Assembly: GCA_018267195.1 (NCBI GenBank) | Contig: JAFDYY010000019.1 | Coordinates: 1 to 56,533, forward strand | DNA length: 56,533 nt | Reading direction: 5' to 3' | Source: Bacteroidota bacterium | GTDB taxonomy: Bacteria > Bacteroidota > Bacteroidia > Cytophagales > Cyclobacteriaceae | In this document: positions 9,663 to 18,078 of the stretch, piece after piece | Position numbering within the stretch: position 1 is the first letter of the stretch | Layout: each line of letters opens with the position of its first letter | The notes under the pieces: generated by a model | What the model was told of the DNA's origin: nothing | Databases searched by the model: none | What the model saw: the letters and a program-made list of their open reading frames with translations, nothing else | Translations under genes and position numbers: made by a program

Positions 9663-9832
9663 TCATCGTTGCCGTCCTCATTCTGATCAGTCTTATCATA
9701 GCGTTCATTTTTCTATTCCTCTTTTTCTGGAACATCCGCACCGGGCAATACGAAGACACCTACACCCCATCGGTGCGTATGCTGTTTGATGATGAGATTA
9801 AAAAAGATACCCAAGACACTAACACAAACTGA
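9659..9832 (+). CDS. ccoS: cbb3 oxidase maturation protein CcoS
   Basis: A 57-residue protein: one N-terminal membrane helix (about residues 2-24) followed by WNIRTGQYED and a short acidic tail, the typical CcoS form. CcoS is needed for cofactor insertion into the catalytic subunit of cbb3 oxidase. Its ATG overlaps the TGA of ccoI by four bases. It is the last gene of the usp-ccoI-ccoS unit and faces the convergent DUF1003 gene. Confidence 0.9.
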   Translation: MIIVAVLILISLIIAFIFLFLFFWNIRTGQYEDTYTPSVRMLFDDEIKKDTQDTNTN

Positions 9833-9862
9833 TTTATACACGCCCTCACCTCTATCGCTTAA

Positions 9863-9889
9863 GCAAAAATGTAACCTCGTCTGGGTTAC
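9863..9889 (-). terminator. Possible terminator of the DUF1003 gene
   Basis: On the minus strand GTAACC, a seven-base loop and GGTTAC are followed by ATTTTT. The hairpin overlaps the last bases of the DUF1003 gene. The stem is only six pairs, so the call is tentative. Confidence 0.4.
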
Positions 9890-10575
9890 TTCATCCGGGT
9901 CATAATATCGTTCATCATCTCTACCTGCACTTTTTGTATTTCCAGTAATTCATGTTGCTGATGAATAATGAGGTGGTCTAATTTTTCGTGCAGCATACGT
10001 ATCTCCAGTTCAGATTTCAGGTTAATCATATAATCTTTGCGCAAACGCTCGCGGTCTTTTTCATCCTGCCGGTTTTGGCTCATCATAATAACCGGGGCCT
10101 GCAATGCCGCTACACAAGACAAAATCAGGTTCAGTAAAATAAACGGGTACGGATCGAACGGTTTATTTAGCAGGAAGTAGGAGTTGAGAACAATCCAAAA
10201 AAACAAAAAGCCAATAAAAATAGTGATGAATTTCCAACTGCCGCCAAAGGAAGCTACCTTGTCGGTTAGTTTTTGTCCGAACGTATATTTATCCGCGGCT
10301 ACTTCAATTTTATCAGTAATGATGTTGTGGTTTTTCAGTGAGCCCAAAACCGTTTTTTCAAGTTCATTCAGTTCGCCAATCTCACGCATCAAATAATCGC
10401 CAATGTATTTCTGACGGAATTTATTTAATTCACTTACCGAAAGAAAGCACGACCGATCGAAGGCCGGGTATTCTTTCTGAATAGAGGTTAGAATTGATGG
10501 CCGTATGGTTTTCGCTGAAATTTTTTCGCCAGACGAAAATTCTTTTTTCGATATGTCGCTAATAAAGGTCTTCAT
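9886..10575 (-). CDS. DUF1003 membrane protein
   Basis: A 229-residue protein with a soluble N-terminal half. Two membrane helices follow at about residues 115-133 and 143-162 around the conserved FDPYPFILLNLILS segment, then the signature APVIMMSQNRQDEKDRERLRKDY. The C-terminus is a predicted helix/coiled coil. No biochemical role is established for the family that I can state. It lies on the opposite strand between ccoS and ccoNO, convergent with the first and divergent from the second. That placement is unusual inside a cbb3 cluster, and a respiratory link is not shown. Confidence 0.88.
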   Translation of the reverse strand: MKTFISDISKKEFSSGEKISAKTIRPSILTSIQKEYPAFDRSCFLSVSELNKFRQKYIGDYLMREIGELNELEKTVLGSLKNHNIITDKIEVAADKYTFGQKLTDKVASFGGSWKFITIFIGFLFFWIVLNSYFLLNKPFDPYPFILLNLILSCVAALQAPVIMMSQNRQDEKDRERLRKDYMINLKSELEIRMLHEKLDHLIIHQQHELLEIQKVQVEMMNDIMTRMK

Positions 10576-10623
10576 AAGTAAAATGAATTCTTAGTACGGG
10601 CTGTAAAGATGGCCACAATTCGC

Positions 10624-10672
10624 CTGACAAAAATCATTTTTTTTGAAAACTTCTGTCAGTAAAGTACCTTAA
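10624..10672 (+). promoter_or_regulatory. Candidate ccoNO promoter with weak FNR-like site
   Basis: TTTG at 10642-10645 is followed after exactly 19 bases by TACCTTAA (10665-10672), a partial match to TAnnTTTG. Just upstream, TGA-N6-TCA (10625-10636) keeps only the core of the FNR dyad. The region also has a CTGACA/TGTCAG repeat (10624-10629 and 10654-10659). An alternative -7 box, TATTTTTA, is at 10683-10690. Control by the same regulator as usp is possible but not firmly supported. Confidence 0.4.
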
Positions 10673-10721
10673 CGGTCAATTCTATTTTTAACGCAAAATT
10701 AAGTTTCAAAAACCCCCCATC

Positions 10722-12851
10722 ATGGAACTACAAAAATTCTACTATGATAATAAGATTGTAAAAGCCTTCTACATTGCCACGGTTGTTTTCGGGCTGGTAG
10801 GTATGTTGGTTGGGCTTACAGCCGCCATTCAGCTTTTCTATCCTATTTTTAATTTTAATTTGCAGTACACCACGTTTGGCCGCATCCGCCCACTGCACAC
10901 CAACGCTATTATTTTTGCCTTTGTGGGCAACGCCATATTTGGTGCTGTGTACTACTCATTACAGCGCCTGCTTAAAACCCGCATGTTCAGCGACCTGCTG
11001 AGTTGGGTACATTTTTGGGGATGGCAATTAATTATTTTGGCCGCGGCCATTACCCTGCCGCTGGGGTTTACCACCTCTAAAGAATATGCCGAGTTGGAGT
11101 GGCCTATTGATATTGCCATTACCATTGTGTGGGTAGTTTTTGGAATCAATATGATTGGTACCATCCTCAGGCGCAGAGAAAGACACATGTATGTAGCCAT
11201 CTGGTTTTACCTGGCCACGTTTGTAACGGTAGCCGTACTGCACATTGTTAATTCGTTTGAAATACCCGTTACCTTTTTTAAAAGCTACTCGTGGTATGCC
11301 GGGGTGCAAGATGCGCTGGTGCAATGGTGGTATGGCCACAATGCGGTAGCTTTTTTTCTTACCACCCCTTTTCTGGGTATGATGTATTACTATCTGCCCA
11401 AAGCAGCCAACCGCCCGGTTTACTCTTATAAGCTTTCCATTATTCACTTTTGGTCTCTCATTTTTATCTATATCTGGGCCGGCCCGCACCACTTATTATA
11501 TACTTCGCTCCCCGACTGGGCTCAATCATTAGGTACCGTATTTTCAATCATGCTCATCGCCCCTTCTTGGGGAGGTGCCCTAAACGGGTTAATGACATTG
11601 CGCGGGGCGTGGGACCGGGTGCGAGAAGATCCGGTTTTAAAATTTATAGTGGTGGCCATTACGGCATATAGTATGGCCGTGCTTGAGGGACCGCTGCTCT
11701 CCTTAAAAAATGTAAATGCCATTACGCACTTTACAGACTGGATTGTAGCGCACGTACACTTAGGCGCTTTAGGCTGGAACGGCTTTCTGGTTTTTGCTGT
11801 ACTCTATTGGACCATCCCCAGAATGTGGAACACCACCCTGTATTCTAAAAAAATGGCTAATGCCCACTTCTGGTTAGGTACGCTGGGTATCATTTTCTAT
11901 GCCCTGCCCATGTATGTATCGGGGCTTACCCAAAGTTTGATGTGGAAAGAATTTAATGCAGATGGATTTTTAGTGTACAAAAATTTCTTGGAAACAACGG
12001 TTGCTATTCTGCCCTTACACATGCTCCGCGCTATAGGGGGCAGCCTTTACCTGACCGGATTTATCCTGATGACATACAACCTGATAAAAACTGCGTATGC
12101 CGGCAAGTTTATTGCCAACGAAGAAGCTCAGGCGGCCCCACTGGCTAAAGAATATGTGGCTACTTCGGGTGGCTGGCACTACCGTGTATTAGAAAACAAA
12201 CCGATTCTATTTACGGTATTATCACTGGTGGCTATATTAATAGGAGGCATTGTAGAGATGGTGCCTACGTTCCTCATCAAATCGAATGTGCCTACCATTA
12301 GCAGTGTAAAGCCTTATTCTCCTCTTGAGCTGCACGGACGCGACATCTACATACGCGAAGGCTGTGTAGGTTGCCACACCCAGATGGTGCGCCCGTTCCG
12401 CTCGGAAACCGAGCGTTATGGAGAATATTCTAAAGCAGGAGAATTTGTTTACGATCATCCATTCTTATGGGGGTCTAAGCGCACCGGGCCAGATTTAGCA
12501 CGGGTGGGCGGCAAATATTCCAACTCATGGCACTATAATCACTTGCTCGCTCCCGATGCCGTTTCTACCGGATCTATTATGCCCTCTTATCCCTGGTTGT
12601 TTGAGCAAACTATTAACCTCGGCCTCACCGCAGGAAAAATAAATGCGCTGCGCAAAATCGGAGTGCCCTATGCGGAAGACTATGAAGCTACGGCCAATGA
12701 AGATTTGAAGAAGCAAGCAGCTGAAATTACCAGCAGCCTGAAAGCCGATGGCATTGAAACCCCCAGTGATGCTGAAATTGTAGCCGTTATCGCTTACCTG
12801 CAACGCTTAGGTAAAGACATCAAAGCCGAAAAAGAAAATGAACAACCCTAA
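10722..12851 (+). CDS. ccoNO: Fused cbb3-type cytochrome c oxidase subunits I and II (CcoNO)
   Basis: A 709-residue fusion. Residues 1 to about 480 form the multi-helix haem-copper catalytic subunit CcoN, with conserved His residues in RIRPLHTNAI, the WYGHNAVAFF segment, GPHHLLY and VAHVHLGALGWNG. A further membrane helix and a CcoO domain follow, with the c-type haem motif CVGCH at 548-552 and QMVRPFRSE. The protein reduces oxygen with high affinity and pumps protons in the cytoplasmic membrane. The fusion is typical of Bacteroidota. It leads a ccoNO-ccoQ-ccoP-ccoG-ccoH gene run. Confidence 0.96.
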   Translation: MELQKFYYDNKIVKAFYIATVVFGLVGMLVGLTAAIQLFYPIFNFNLQYTTFGRIRPLHTNAIIFAFVGNAIFGAVYYSLQRLLKTRMFSDLLSWVHFWGWQLIILAAAITLPLGFTTSKEYAELEWPIDIAITIVWVVFGINMIGTILRRRERHMYVAIWFYLATFVTVAVLHIVNSFEIPVTFFKSYSWYAGVQDALVQWWYGHNAVAFFLTTPFLGMMYYYLPKAANRPVYSYKLSIIHFWSLIFIYIWAGPHHLLYTSLPDWAQSLGTVFSIMLIAPSWGGALNGLMTLRGAWDRVREDPVLKFIVVAITAYSMAVLEGPLLSLKNVNAITHFTDWIVAHVHLGALGWNGFLVFAVLYWTIPRMWNTTLYSKKMANAHFWLGTLGIIFYALPMYVSGLTQSLMWKEFNADGFLVYKNFLETTVAILPLHMLRAIGGSLYLTGFILMTYNLIKTAYAGKFIANEEAQAAPLAKEYVATSGGWHYRVLENKPILFTVLSLVAILIGGIVEMVPTFLIKSNVPTISSVKPYSPLELHGRDIYIREGCVGCHTQMVRPFRSETERYGEYSKAGEFVYDHPFLWGSKRTGPDLARVGGKYSNSWHYNHLLAPDAVSTGSIMPSYPWLFEQTINLGLTAGKINALRKIGVPYAEDYEATANEDLKKQAAEITSSLKADGIETPSDAEIVAVIAYLQRLGKDIKAEKENEQP

Positions 12852-12863
12852 CCCAAAAACAAA

Positions 12864-13058
12864 ATGGAAAAAAATGTTCTTCAACATATAGACCATATCG
12901 CCACTTGGCCGGTTATTTCTTTTATCATTTTCTTTTTATTCTTTCTGTGCCTGCTTTGGTGGGTGTTTACCGCAGACAAAAAATTTATTAAGGAAATGAG
13001 CGAACTCCCGCTGCAGGAAGACTCAAAAGATTCAACTCCTAAAAATCCCTCTGTATGA
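12864..13058 (+). CDS. ccoQ: cbb3 oxidase small subunit, CcoQ-like
   Basis: A 64-residue protein with one membrane helix (about residues 16-36, WPVISFIIFFLFF...) and a charged cytosolic tail. Position between ccoNO and ccoP and the overall form identify it as the CcoQ-like subunit, which stabilises the complex in other bacteria. Its stop overlaps the ccoP start as ATGA. Sequence conservation in this family is low, so the call leans on context. Confidence 0.8.
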   Translation: MEKNVLQHIDHIATWPVISFIIFFLFFLCLLWWVFTADKKFIKEMSELPLQEDSKDSTPKNPSV

Positions 13059-13960
13059 AAAAACTATTTTCAGTCTTTTTGCTTGCGTTGGTTTCGCTGG
13101 GTGGTCTGGCTCAATCGGCTGCAAAAGAATCTGTACCCAGTACAACGTCAGTTAGCCACTCGCTGTCCTATTATCTTACGATCAGTTTTGCAGCAGTCGT
13201 CTTCATTCTGTTTATCGTTGTACTTATTACTTTAACGCGTGTATTAAACCTGCTCATGCGGCAGTTGGAAAAACAACGGGCTGAAGCGGCCGGAAAAACG
13301 TATGTGCCCCAGCTTTCCTGGTGGGCCAAGTTAACCCAGCAATTAAATGATGCGGTGCCCGTAGAACAAGAAGGTACGATTGAAATGGGCCATGATTATG
13401 ACGGCATACGCGAATTAGACAACCACTTGCCACCTTGGTGGAAATGGTTTTTTTACATTACCATAATCTGGGGCGTACTTTATCTTGTGGCCTACCATTT
13501 AACTGATTCCTTACCACTGATGCATCAAGAGTACGACACAGAAGTAGCCCAGGCAAAAACAGCTCAGCAAAAGTTAGCTGCTTTACAACCGGCCGCTGCT
13601 GCCCTTGATGAATCAACACTGGTTTATACGCCCGATGCCACCATCATCGGCCGGGGCAAAGACGTATTTACCAAAAATGCGTGCGGCTCGTGCCACGGTA
13701 ATGACGGAGGCGGAAACAGCATAGGCCCGAACCTTACCGACCAATACTGGCTGCATGGCGGGGGTATTAAAAATGTTTTCCACACCATTAAAGACGGAGT
13801 GGTAGAAAAAGGAATGCCCGCCTGGGGAAAAGCCATGAGTATTACCGATGTGCGCGATGTAGCCTTTTTTGTGCTTAGCCTGGAGGGCACCAAACCCGCC
13901 AACCCCAAAGCCCCGCAAGGTGAATTGTATAAATCTGAAACAAAAGCGGAAAAAAAGTGA
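13055..13960 (+). CDS. ccoP: cbb3 oxidase cytochrome c subunit CcoP (mono-haem)
   Basis: A 301-residue membrane-anchored cytochrome c. A signal-like N-terminus, a helix at about 29-55 and a second helix after DHDYDGIRELDNHLPPWW precede the haem domain. The haem site is CGSCH (Cys210, Cys213, His214), with the distal Met in GMPAWG. Proteobacterial CcoP usually has two CxxCH motifs; here I see one, as is common in Bacteroidota. It passes electrons to the CcoO haem. A ccoG gene with its own possible promoter follows 32 bases downstream. Confidence 0.93.
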   Translation: MKKLFSVFLLALVSLGGLAQSAAKESVPSTTSVSHSLSYYLTISFAAVVFILFIVVLITLTRVLNLLMRQLEKQRAEAAGKTYVPQLSWWAKLTQQLNDAVPVEQEGTIEMGHDYDGIRELDNHLPPWWKWFFYITIIWGVLYLVAYHLTDSLPLMHQEYDTEVAQAKTAQQKLAALQPAAAALDESTLVYTPDATIIGRGKDVFTKNACGSCHGNDGGGNSIGPNLTDQYWLHGGGIKNVFHTIKDGVVEKGMPAWGKAMSITDVRDVAFFVLSLEGTKPANPKAPQGELYKSETKAEKK

Positions 13961-13968
13961 CAGCCTAG

Positions 13969-13976
13969 TAACTTTG
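13969..13976 (+). promoter_or_regulatory. Possible internal promoter before ccoG
   Basis: TAACTTTG is a perfect -7 box 16 bases before the ccoG ATG. It would allow ccoG-ccoH to be transcribed apart from the oxidase structural genes. No clear -33 element is seen. Confidence 0.45.
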
Positions 13977-13992
13977 TGCCTTAATATTACTT

Positions 13993-15429
13993 ATGGCTGA
14001 TTCGCAGGAGTTTTATACCTATGATGAACAATTTCGAGACACCATTGCCACCGTTGATGCGAAAGGTAAACGTGTTTGGGTCTATCCCAAAAAACCATCG
14101 GGCCGTTACCATATCAGACGTATCGGGGTAAGCATTTTATTGCTTTCGCTTCTCTTTGCGGGTCCATTCATTAAAATCGGGGGCGAACCATTATTGTTGT
14201 TGAATGTTTTCGAACGGAGGTTTGTCATTATGGGGCACCCCTTTTGGCCACAAGATTTTATTTTATTAGCCATTACGCTAATTATTTTTTTCGTTTTCAT
14301 CATTTTGTTTACGGTCGTTTTTGGCCGGTTGTGGTGTGGGTGGATGTGCCCGCAGACACTTTTCATGGAAATGGTTTTTCGTAAAATAGAATACTGGATT
14401 GAAGGTGACGCCCCAGCCCAACGCAGGCTTAATACCCAACCGGTAAACTGGGAAAAGCTTTGGAAGAAAACAGCTAAGCACACACTATTTATTCTAATTT
14501 CTATTTTAATTTCTCATACCGCGATGGCGTACCTGATCGGAGTTGAAGCCGTAGGCAAAATCGTTACCGAACCTCCTAATGAAAACATGGCTGGCTTTAT
14601 CGGGCTGGTGGCTTTTACAGGGATTTTCTATTTTAACTTTGCTAAGTTCCGCGAGCAAGCCTGCATTGCGGTATGTCCTTATGGCCGGCTGCAAGGTGTT
14701 TTACTCATTAAAGAATCTATTGTAGTAGCTTATGATTGGGTGCGGGGCGAACCTCGCGGGAAAATCAAAAAAAATTCGTCAACCGAAAAAACAGGTGATT
14801 GTATTGATTGCAAACTATGCGTGCACGTTTGCCCCACCGGCATAGACATTCGCCACGGCACCCAGCTGGAGTGTGTAAACTGTACCGCCTGTATTGATGC
14901 CTGCGATGATGTGATGGTAAAAATCGGTAAGCCCAAAGGGTTGATTCGCTTTGCTTCGTACAACTCTATTAAAGAAGGAGTACAAAAAATTATTACTCCA
15001 CGGGTAATCGGCTACTCCGTAGTGTTGATCGCGCTAATCGGAGTGCTTAGTTTTTCGCTCATCAACCGGAGCGATGTAAAAGTAACTGCCCTAAAAGTAC
15101 CCGGCACACTTTACCAGCGTAATGGCGAACTGATTACCAACTTATACAATTTAGAGTTTATCAATAAAACGTTTAAAGAAATTAAACTGGAACTTCAGGT
15201 AGCCGAGCCTGCGGCTGCTCGTTTAAAAAATGTAGATGGTAAAGACATCGTTATTCCGGCTGAAGGTCTGCTAAAACGGGTGTACTTTATCGAAATACCC
15301 GAAAGTGCTATTACCACGGCAAAAATGGCGATCAAACTAAATGTGGTGCAAGACGGAGAAATCATACAAACGGTAAAAGCTAAATTTATCGGACCGGTAC
15401 ACCACGCTTCCGATACCAAGAAAAAATAA
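13993..15429 (+). CDS. ccoG: cbb3 oxidase maturation ferredoxin CcoG (RdxA/FixG)
   Basis: A 478-residue polyferredoxin-like membrane protein. Several membrane helices lie in the N-terminal half, with CGWMC at 115-119 and the CIAVCPYGR segment. Two 4Fe-4S motifs follow: Cys270, 273, 276, 280 and Cys294, 297, 300, 304. The C-terminal third is a periplasmic immunoglobulin-like FixG domain. CcoG is reported to reduce Cu(II) for copper delivery to the cbb3 oxidase. It lies between ccoP and ccoH in the expected order. Confidence 0.95.
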   Translation: MADSQEFYTYDEQFRDTIATVDAKGKRVWVYPKKPSGRYHIRRIGVSILLLSLLFAGPFIKIGGEPLLLLNVFERRFVIMGHPFWPQDFILLAITLIIFFVFIILFTVVFGRLWCGWMCPQTLFMEMVFRKIEYWIEGDAPAQRRLNTQPVNWEKLWKKTAKHTLFILISILISHTAMAYLIGVEAVGKIVTEPPNENMAGFIGLVAFTGIFYFNFAKFREQACIAVCPYGRLQGVLLIKESIVVAYDWVRGEPRGKIKKNSSTEKTGDCIDCKLCVHVCPTGIDIRHGTQLECVNCTACIDACDDVMVKIGKPKGLIRFASYNSIKEGVQKIITPRVIGYSVVLIALIGVLSFSLINRSDVKVTALKVPGTLYQRNGELITNLYNLEFINKTFKEIKLELQVAEPAAARLKNVDGKDIVIPAEGLLKRVYFIEIPESAITTAKMAIKLNVVQDGEIIQTVKAKFIGPVHHASDTKKK

Positions 15430-15435
15430 CGAGCG

Positions 15436-15858
15436 ATGCATTTTGGAAAATGGATTTTAGTGTCTTTTGTTTTTTTTGTGCTCTTCATCGGCACCCTGAT
15501 AACCTTGTGCCTGCGCGAAGACATCAGCCTGGTTTCTAAAGATTATTATGAAGAAGAACTGGCTTACCAAAAACAAATTGAACGGAGAAAGAACGTTCTG
15601 GCGCTCCCACAAAAACCGGTAGTTACCTATAACAATCAAACCGGCTTAAAAATTGAACTTCCGGAAAACACCTCTATTGAGGCGGGCGAATTGAAATTAT
15701 TTTGCCCTTCCAATGCCCAACTCGACAAGCATTTTAAATTGCAGTCTTCGCCTGTTCAAACATTCAAGATAACCACTAAAAAAGGAATGTACCGTGTGCA
15801 GCTACTCTGGACTACCGGTGGGAAAGACTATTATTTTGAAGATCAAATCATCCTCTGA
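15436..15858 (+). CDS. ccoH: cbb3 assembly protein FixH/CcoH
   Basis: A 140-residue protein with one N-terminal membrane helix (about residues 6-27), then DISLVSKDYYEEELAYQKQIERR, the typical FixH segment, and a periplasmic beta-rich domain. CcoH interacts with the oxidase during assembly. It starts six bases after ccoG and ends one base before the next gene, so the three genes are probably co-translated. Confidence 0.9.
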   Translation: MHFGKWILVSFVFFVLFIGTLITLCLREDISLVSKDYYEEELAYQKQIERRKNVLALPQKPVVTYNNQTGLKIELPENTSIEAGELKLFCPSNAQLDKHFKLQSSPVQTFKITTKKGMYRVQLLWTTGGKDYYFEDQIIL

Positions 15859-15859
15859 T

Positions 15860-16546
15860 ATGCTTTATACCGCTTTCATCATTGGTTTAGCGGGAAGCTT
15901 TCATTGTATTGGTATGTGCAGCCCGTTGGCTATCGCGGTTACTCACTCTTCTTCTAAAATTATTCTGAACCGGTTATTGTATAACCTGGGGCGTATTCTT
16001 ACCTACGGAATGCTGGGTGCGTTAATCGCATCGATCGGCTTTGCCTTGCCGCTATCGGGCTATCAAAACCTATTGTCGCTGGCATTGGGTGTAACCTTAA
16101 TCGTTTGGGGGTTCATCCATTCTATTCGCATCCGAATCGGTTTTATCAGCTCATCGTTGAGTCGTGTAACATTCATTTTGAAAAAATATTTTTCGGTTTT
16201 TTTGCGAAAAAAAAATTATGGGTCTTTGTTTTTAATGGGCGTCATTAATGGGCTTCTCCCCTGCGGACTTTCATTTTTAGCATTAACCTATTGTGTTATT
16301 TTGCCCAGTCCTCAAGAGGGATTTTTGTTTATGCTGGTTTTTGGTATGGGCACCCTTCCGGCTATGCTCGGGTTTGCGGCCATTTTCCGCTGGGTTGCTA
16401 CGCGCTTTCAACTCAACTCATCCAGCGTAGTAAATGCATTTGTTATTTTGTCGGGTTGTTTACTGATTGTGCGTGTTTTTCTAATTCACCTTCCTCATGC
16501 CGCTTCGTTTAGCGAGGCGTTGGTAAACATCGCTACCTGCCGATAA
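15860..16546 (+). CDS. TauE/SafE (DsbD-like) membrane protein associated with cbb3 assembly
   Basis: A 228-residue protein with about six membrane helices. The first helix contains GSFHCIGMCSPLAIAV, a Cys/Met motif found in the TauE/SafE-like family beside cbb3 genes; the central GVINGLLPCGLSFLAL repeats a Pro-Cys-Gly feature. The paired Cys residues suggest copper or thiol handling. I chose the ATG one base after the ccoH stop; earlier in-frame starts lie inside ccoH. It closes the cbb3 gene run. The exact transported species is unknown. Confidence 0.85.
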   Translation: MLYTAFIIGLAGSFHCIGMCSPLAIAVTHSSSKIILNRLLYNLGRILTYGMLGALIASIGFALPLSGYQNLLSLALGVTLIVWGFIHSIRIRIGFISSSLSRVTFILKKYFSVFLRKKNYGSLFLMGVINGLLPCGLSFLALTYCVILPSPQEGFLFMLVFGMGTLPAMLGFAAIFRWVATRFQLNSSSVVNAFVILSGCLLIVRVFLIHLPHAASFSEALVNIATCR

Positions 16547-16603
16547 AATTATTGGGGCACGCCCCAGCGCACCTATTTTCTTATTGGCCGGTTTAGGTAA
16601 TTT

Positions 16604-16690
16604 TTATTTCATCTCCTGATTGCCATAGGCCAAAACGAATTGATCATCACCCCCTAAGATTGCCAAAAAAGCAAACGGTTCCTCTCTCAT
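16604..16690 (-). CDS. Possible 28-residue peptide coupled to rocD
   Basis: The ATG overlaps the rocD stop as ATGA and the frame runs 28 codons to TAA. The peptide is mixed and slightly acidic, without a membrane segment. It fills most of the 140-base gap between the convergent TauE/SafE-like gene and rocD. Overlap and codon composition hint at coding, but a frame this short can arise by chance. Confidence 0.2.
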   Translation of the reverse strand: MREEPFAFLAILGGDDQFVLAYGNQEMK

Positions 16691-17925
16691 TTTTCAAAAG
16701 CCCGTACTGATTTCTCAATAATATCGCAGCACTCATGAATCTGTTCTTCGGTAATTACCAGCGGGGGGGCCAGACGGATAATGTTGCCGTGGGTAGGTTT
16801 GGCCAGCAATCCGTTTTCAGCAAATTTTAAACAAAGATTCCAGGCAGTTTCGCTTTCGGGCGAATCGTTAATCACAATGGCATTGAGCAGTCCTTTGCCG
16901 CGCACAAGTGTGATCAGGTTTGTTTTGGCAATTAGCGCATTCATTCGCGTGCGGAAAATAATTCCCAAACGTTCTGCGTTTTCGGCTAATCGCTCTTCCT
17001 TTATTACCTGAAGTGCCTCTACCACCACCACTGATGCCAAAGGGTTACCTCCAAAGGTAGAGCCGTGTTCTCCGGGTTTAATTACCAGCATTACTTCATC
17101 ATCGGCCAGCACTAATGAGATCGGCATTACTCCTCCGCTCAGTGCTTTGCCTAAAATTAAAATATCAGGGCGTACATTTTCATGATCACCCGCCAGCATT
17201 TTTCCGGTTCGGGCGATGCCGGTTTGTATTTCGTCTAACATGAACAACACCTTGTGTTGGCGGCAAAGTTTTTCGGCTTCTTTAAGGTATCCGTCATGCG
17301 GAACATATACGCCTGCCTCGCCTTGGATGGGTTCAATCCACAGCCCACACACATGAGGATTGGCTAATGATTTTTTAAGCGACTCAATATTATCGTATTC
17401 AATAATTTCAAACCCGGGCATAAACGGACCAAATCCTTTCGTGGCCGAAGGGTCGGTAGATGCCGAAATAATGGTTGTGGTGCGCCCATGAAAGTTTTGT
17501 TTGGCAACGACTATCACCGCTTTATTTTCAGCTATTCCTTTCTTGGTGTACCCCCACTTGCGCGCCAGTTTAATGGCGGTTTCGTTGGCTTCGGCACCGC
17601 TGTTCATAAACAAGGCTTTATCATAGCCAAAAGTTTGGCATACATATTTTTCGGCTACTCCTAATTTATCGTTATAAAAAGCACGCGAAGTAAGCGTAAG
17701 AACCTGCGCCTGGTTAATCATTGCCTGAATAATGCGCGGATGGCAATGCCCCTGATTAACGGCACTATAAGCCGACAGGCAATCGTAATACCGTTTGCCT
17801 TCCACATCCCACAGAAAAACACCCTGGCCTTTGGTAAGCACCACCGGCAGCGGGTGATAGTTGTGCGCTCCGTACTGATCTTCGAGTGCCATCGCCTCAT
17901 GGCCGGAAATAATTGAATCAACCAT
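16687..17925 (-). CDS. rocD: Ornithine--oxo-acid aminotransferase
   Basis: A 412-residue class III PLP aminotransferase. It converts ornithine and 2-oxoglutarate to glutamate semialdehyde and glutamate. Visible features are [19 protein letters not shown] (PLP phosphate and substrate region), [21 protein letters not shown] (Asp231) and the PLP lysine Lys260 in LGKALSGG. The overall pattern and length fit ornithine aminotransferase better than acetylornithine aminotransferase (ArgD), though ArgD-type activity cannot be excluded. No other arginine gene lies nearby. A -7 box at 17955-17948 precedes it. Confidence 0.9.
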   Translation of the reverse strand: MVDSIISGHEAMALEDQYGAHNYHPLPVVLTKGQGVFLWDVEGKRYYDCLSAYSAVNQGHCHPRIIQAMINQAQVLTLTSRAFYNDKLGVAEKYVCQTFGYDKALFMNSGAEANETAIKLARKWGYTKKGIAENKAVIVVAKQNFHGRTTTIISASTDPSATKGFGPFMPGFEIIEYDNIESLKKSLANPHVCGLWIEPIQGEAGVYVPHDGYLKEAEKLCRQHKVLFMLDEIQTGIARTGKMLAGDHENVRPDILILGKALSGGVMPISLVLADDEVMLVIKPGEHGSTFGGNPLASVVVVEALQVIKEERLAENAERLGIIFRTRMNALIAKTNLITLVRGKGLLNAIVINDSPESETAWNLCLKFAENGLLAKPTHGNIIRLAPPLVITEEQIHECCDIIEKSVRAFEK

Positions 17926-17947
17926 AAAGGATAAAATTTAGTATCAA

Positions 17948-17955
17948 CAAAATTA
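17948..17955 (-). promoter_or_regulatory. -7 promoter box of rocD
   Basis: The minus strand reads TAATTTTG, 22 bases before the rocD ATG. No clear -33 element is present. Confidence 0.45.
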
Positions 17956-18078
17956 CACAAACGATTTCACTTCTTTTTTAAAGGTTGTACCTTGAAGGCC
18001 TGAAAAAAGAGTTGGTAACGAGGTCATTATTTGTTAGGCTCCGTGAATCTATCCTCAGAAATTATCCCGAAAAGAATT

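Noticed and set aside
11028..11492. 154-codon frame opposite ccoNO
   Set aside because: Shadow of a strongly conserved gene; composition is Gly/Arg/Asn-rich with no domain.
16553..16566. TGGGGCACGCCCCA palindrome between convergent genes as a terminator
   Set aside because: The loop is four bases at most and no T run follows on either strand.
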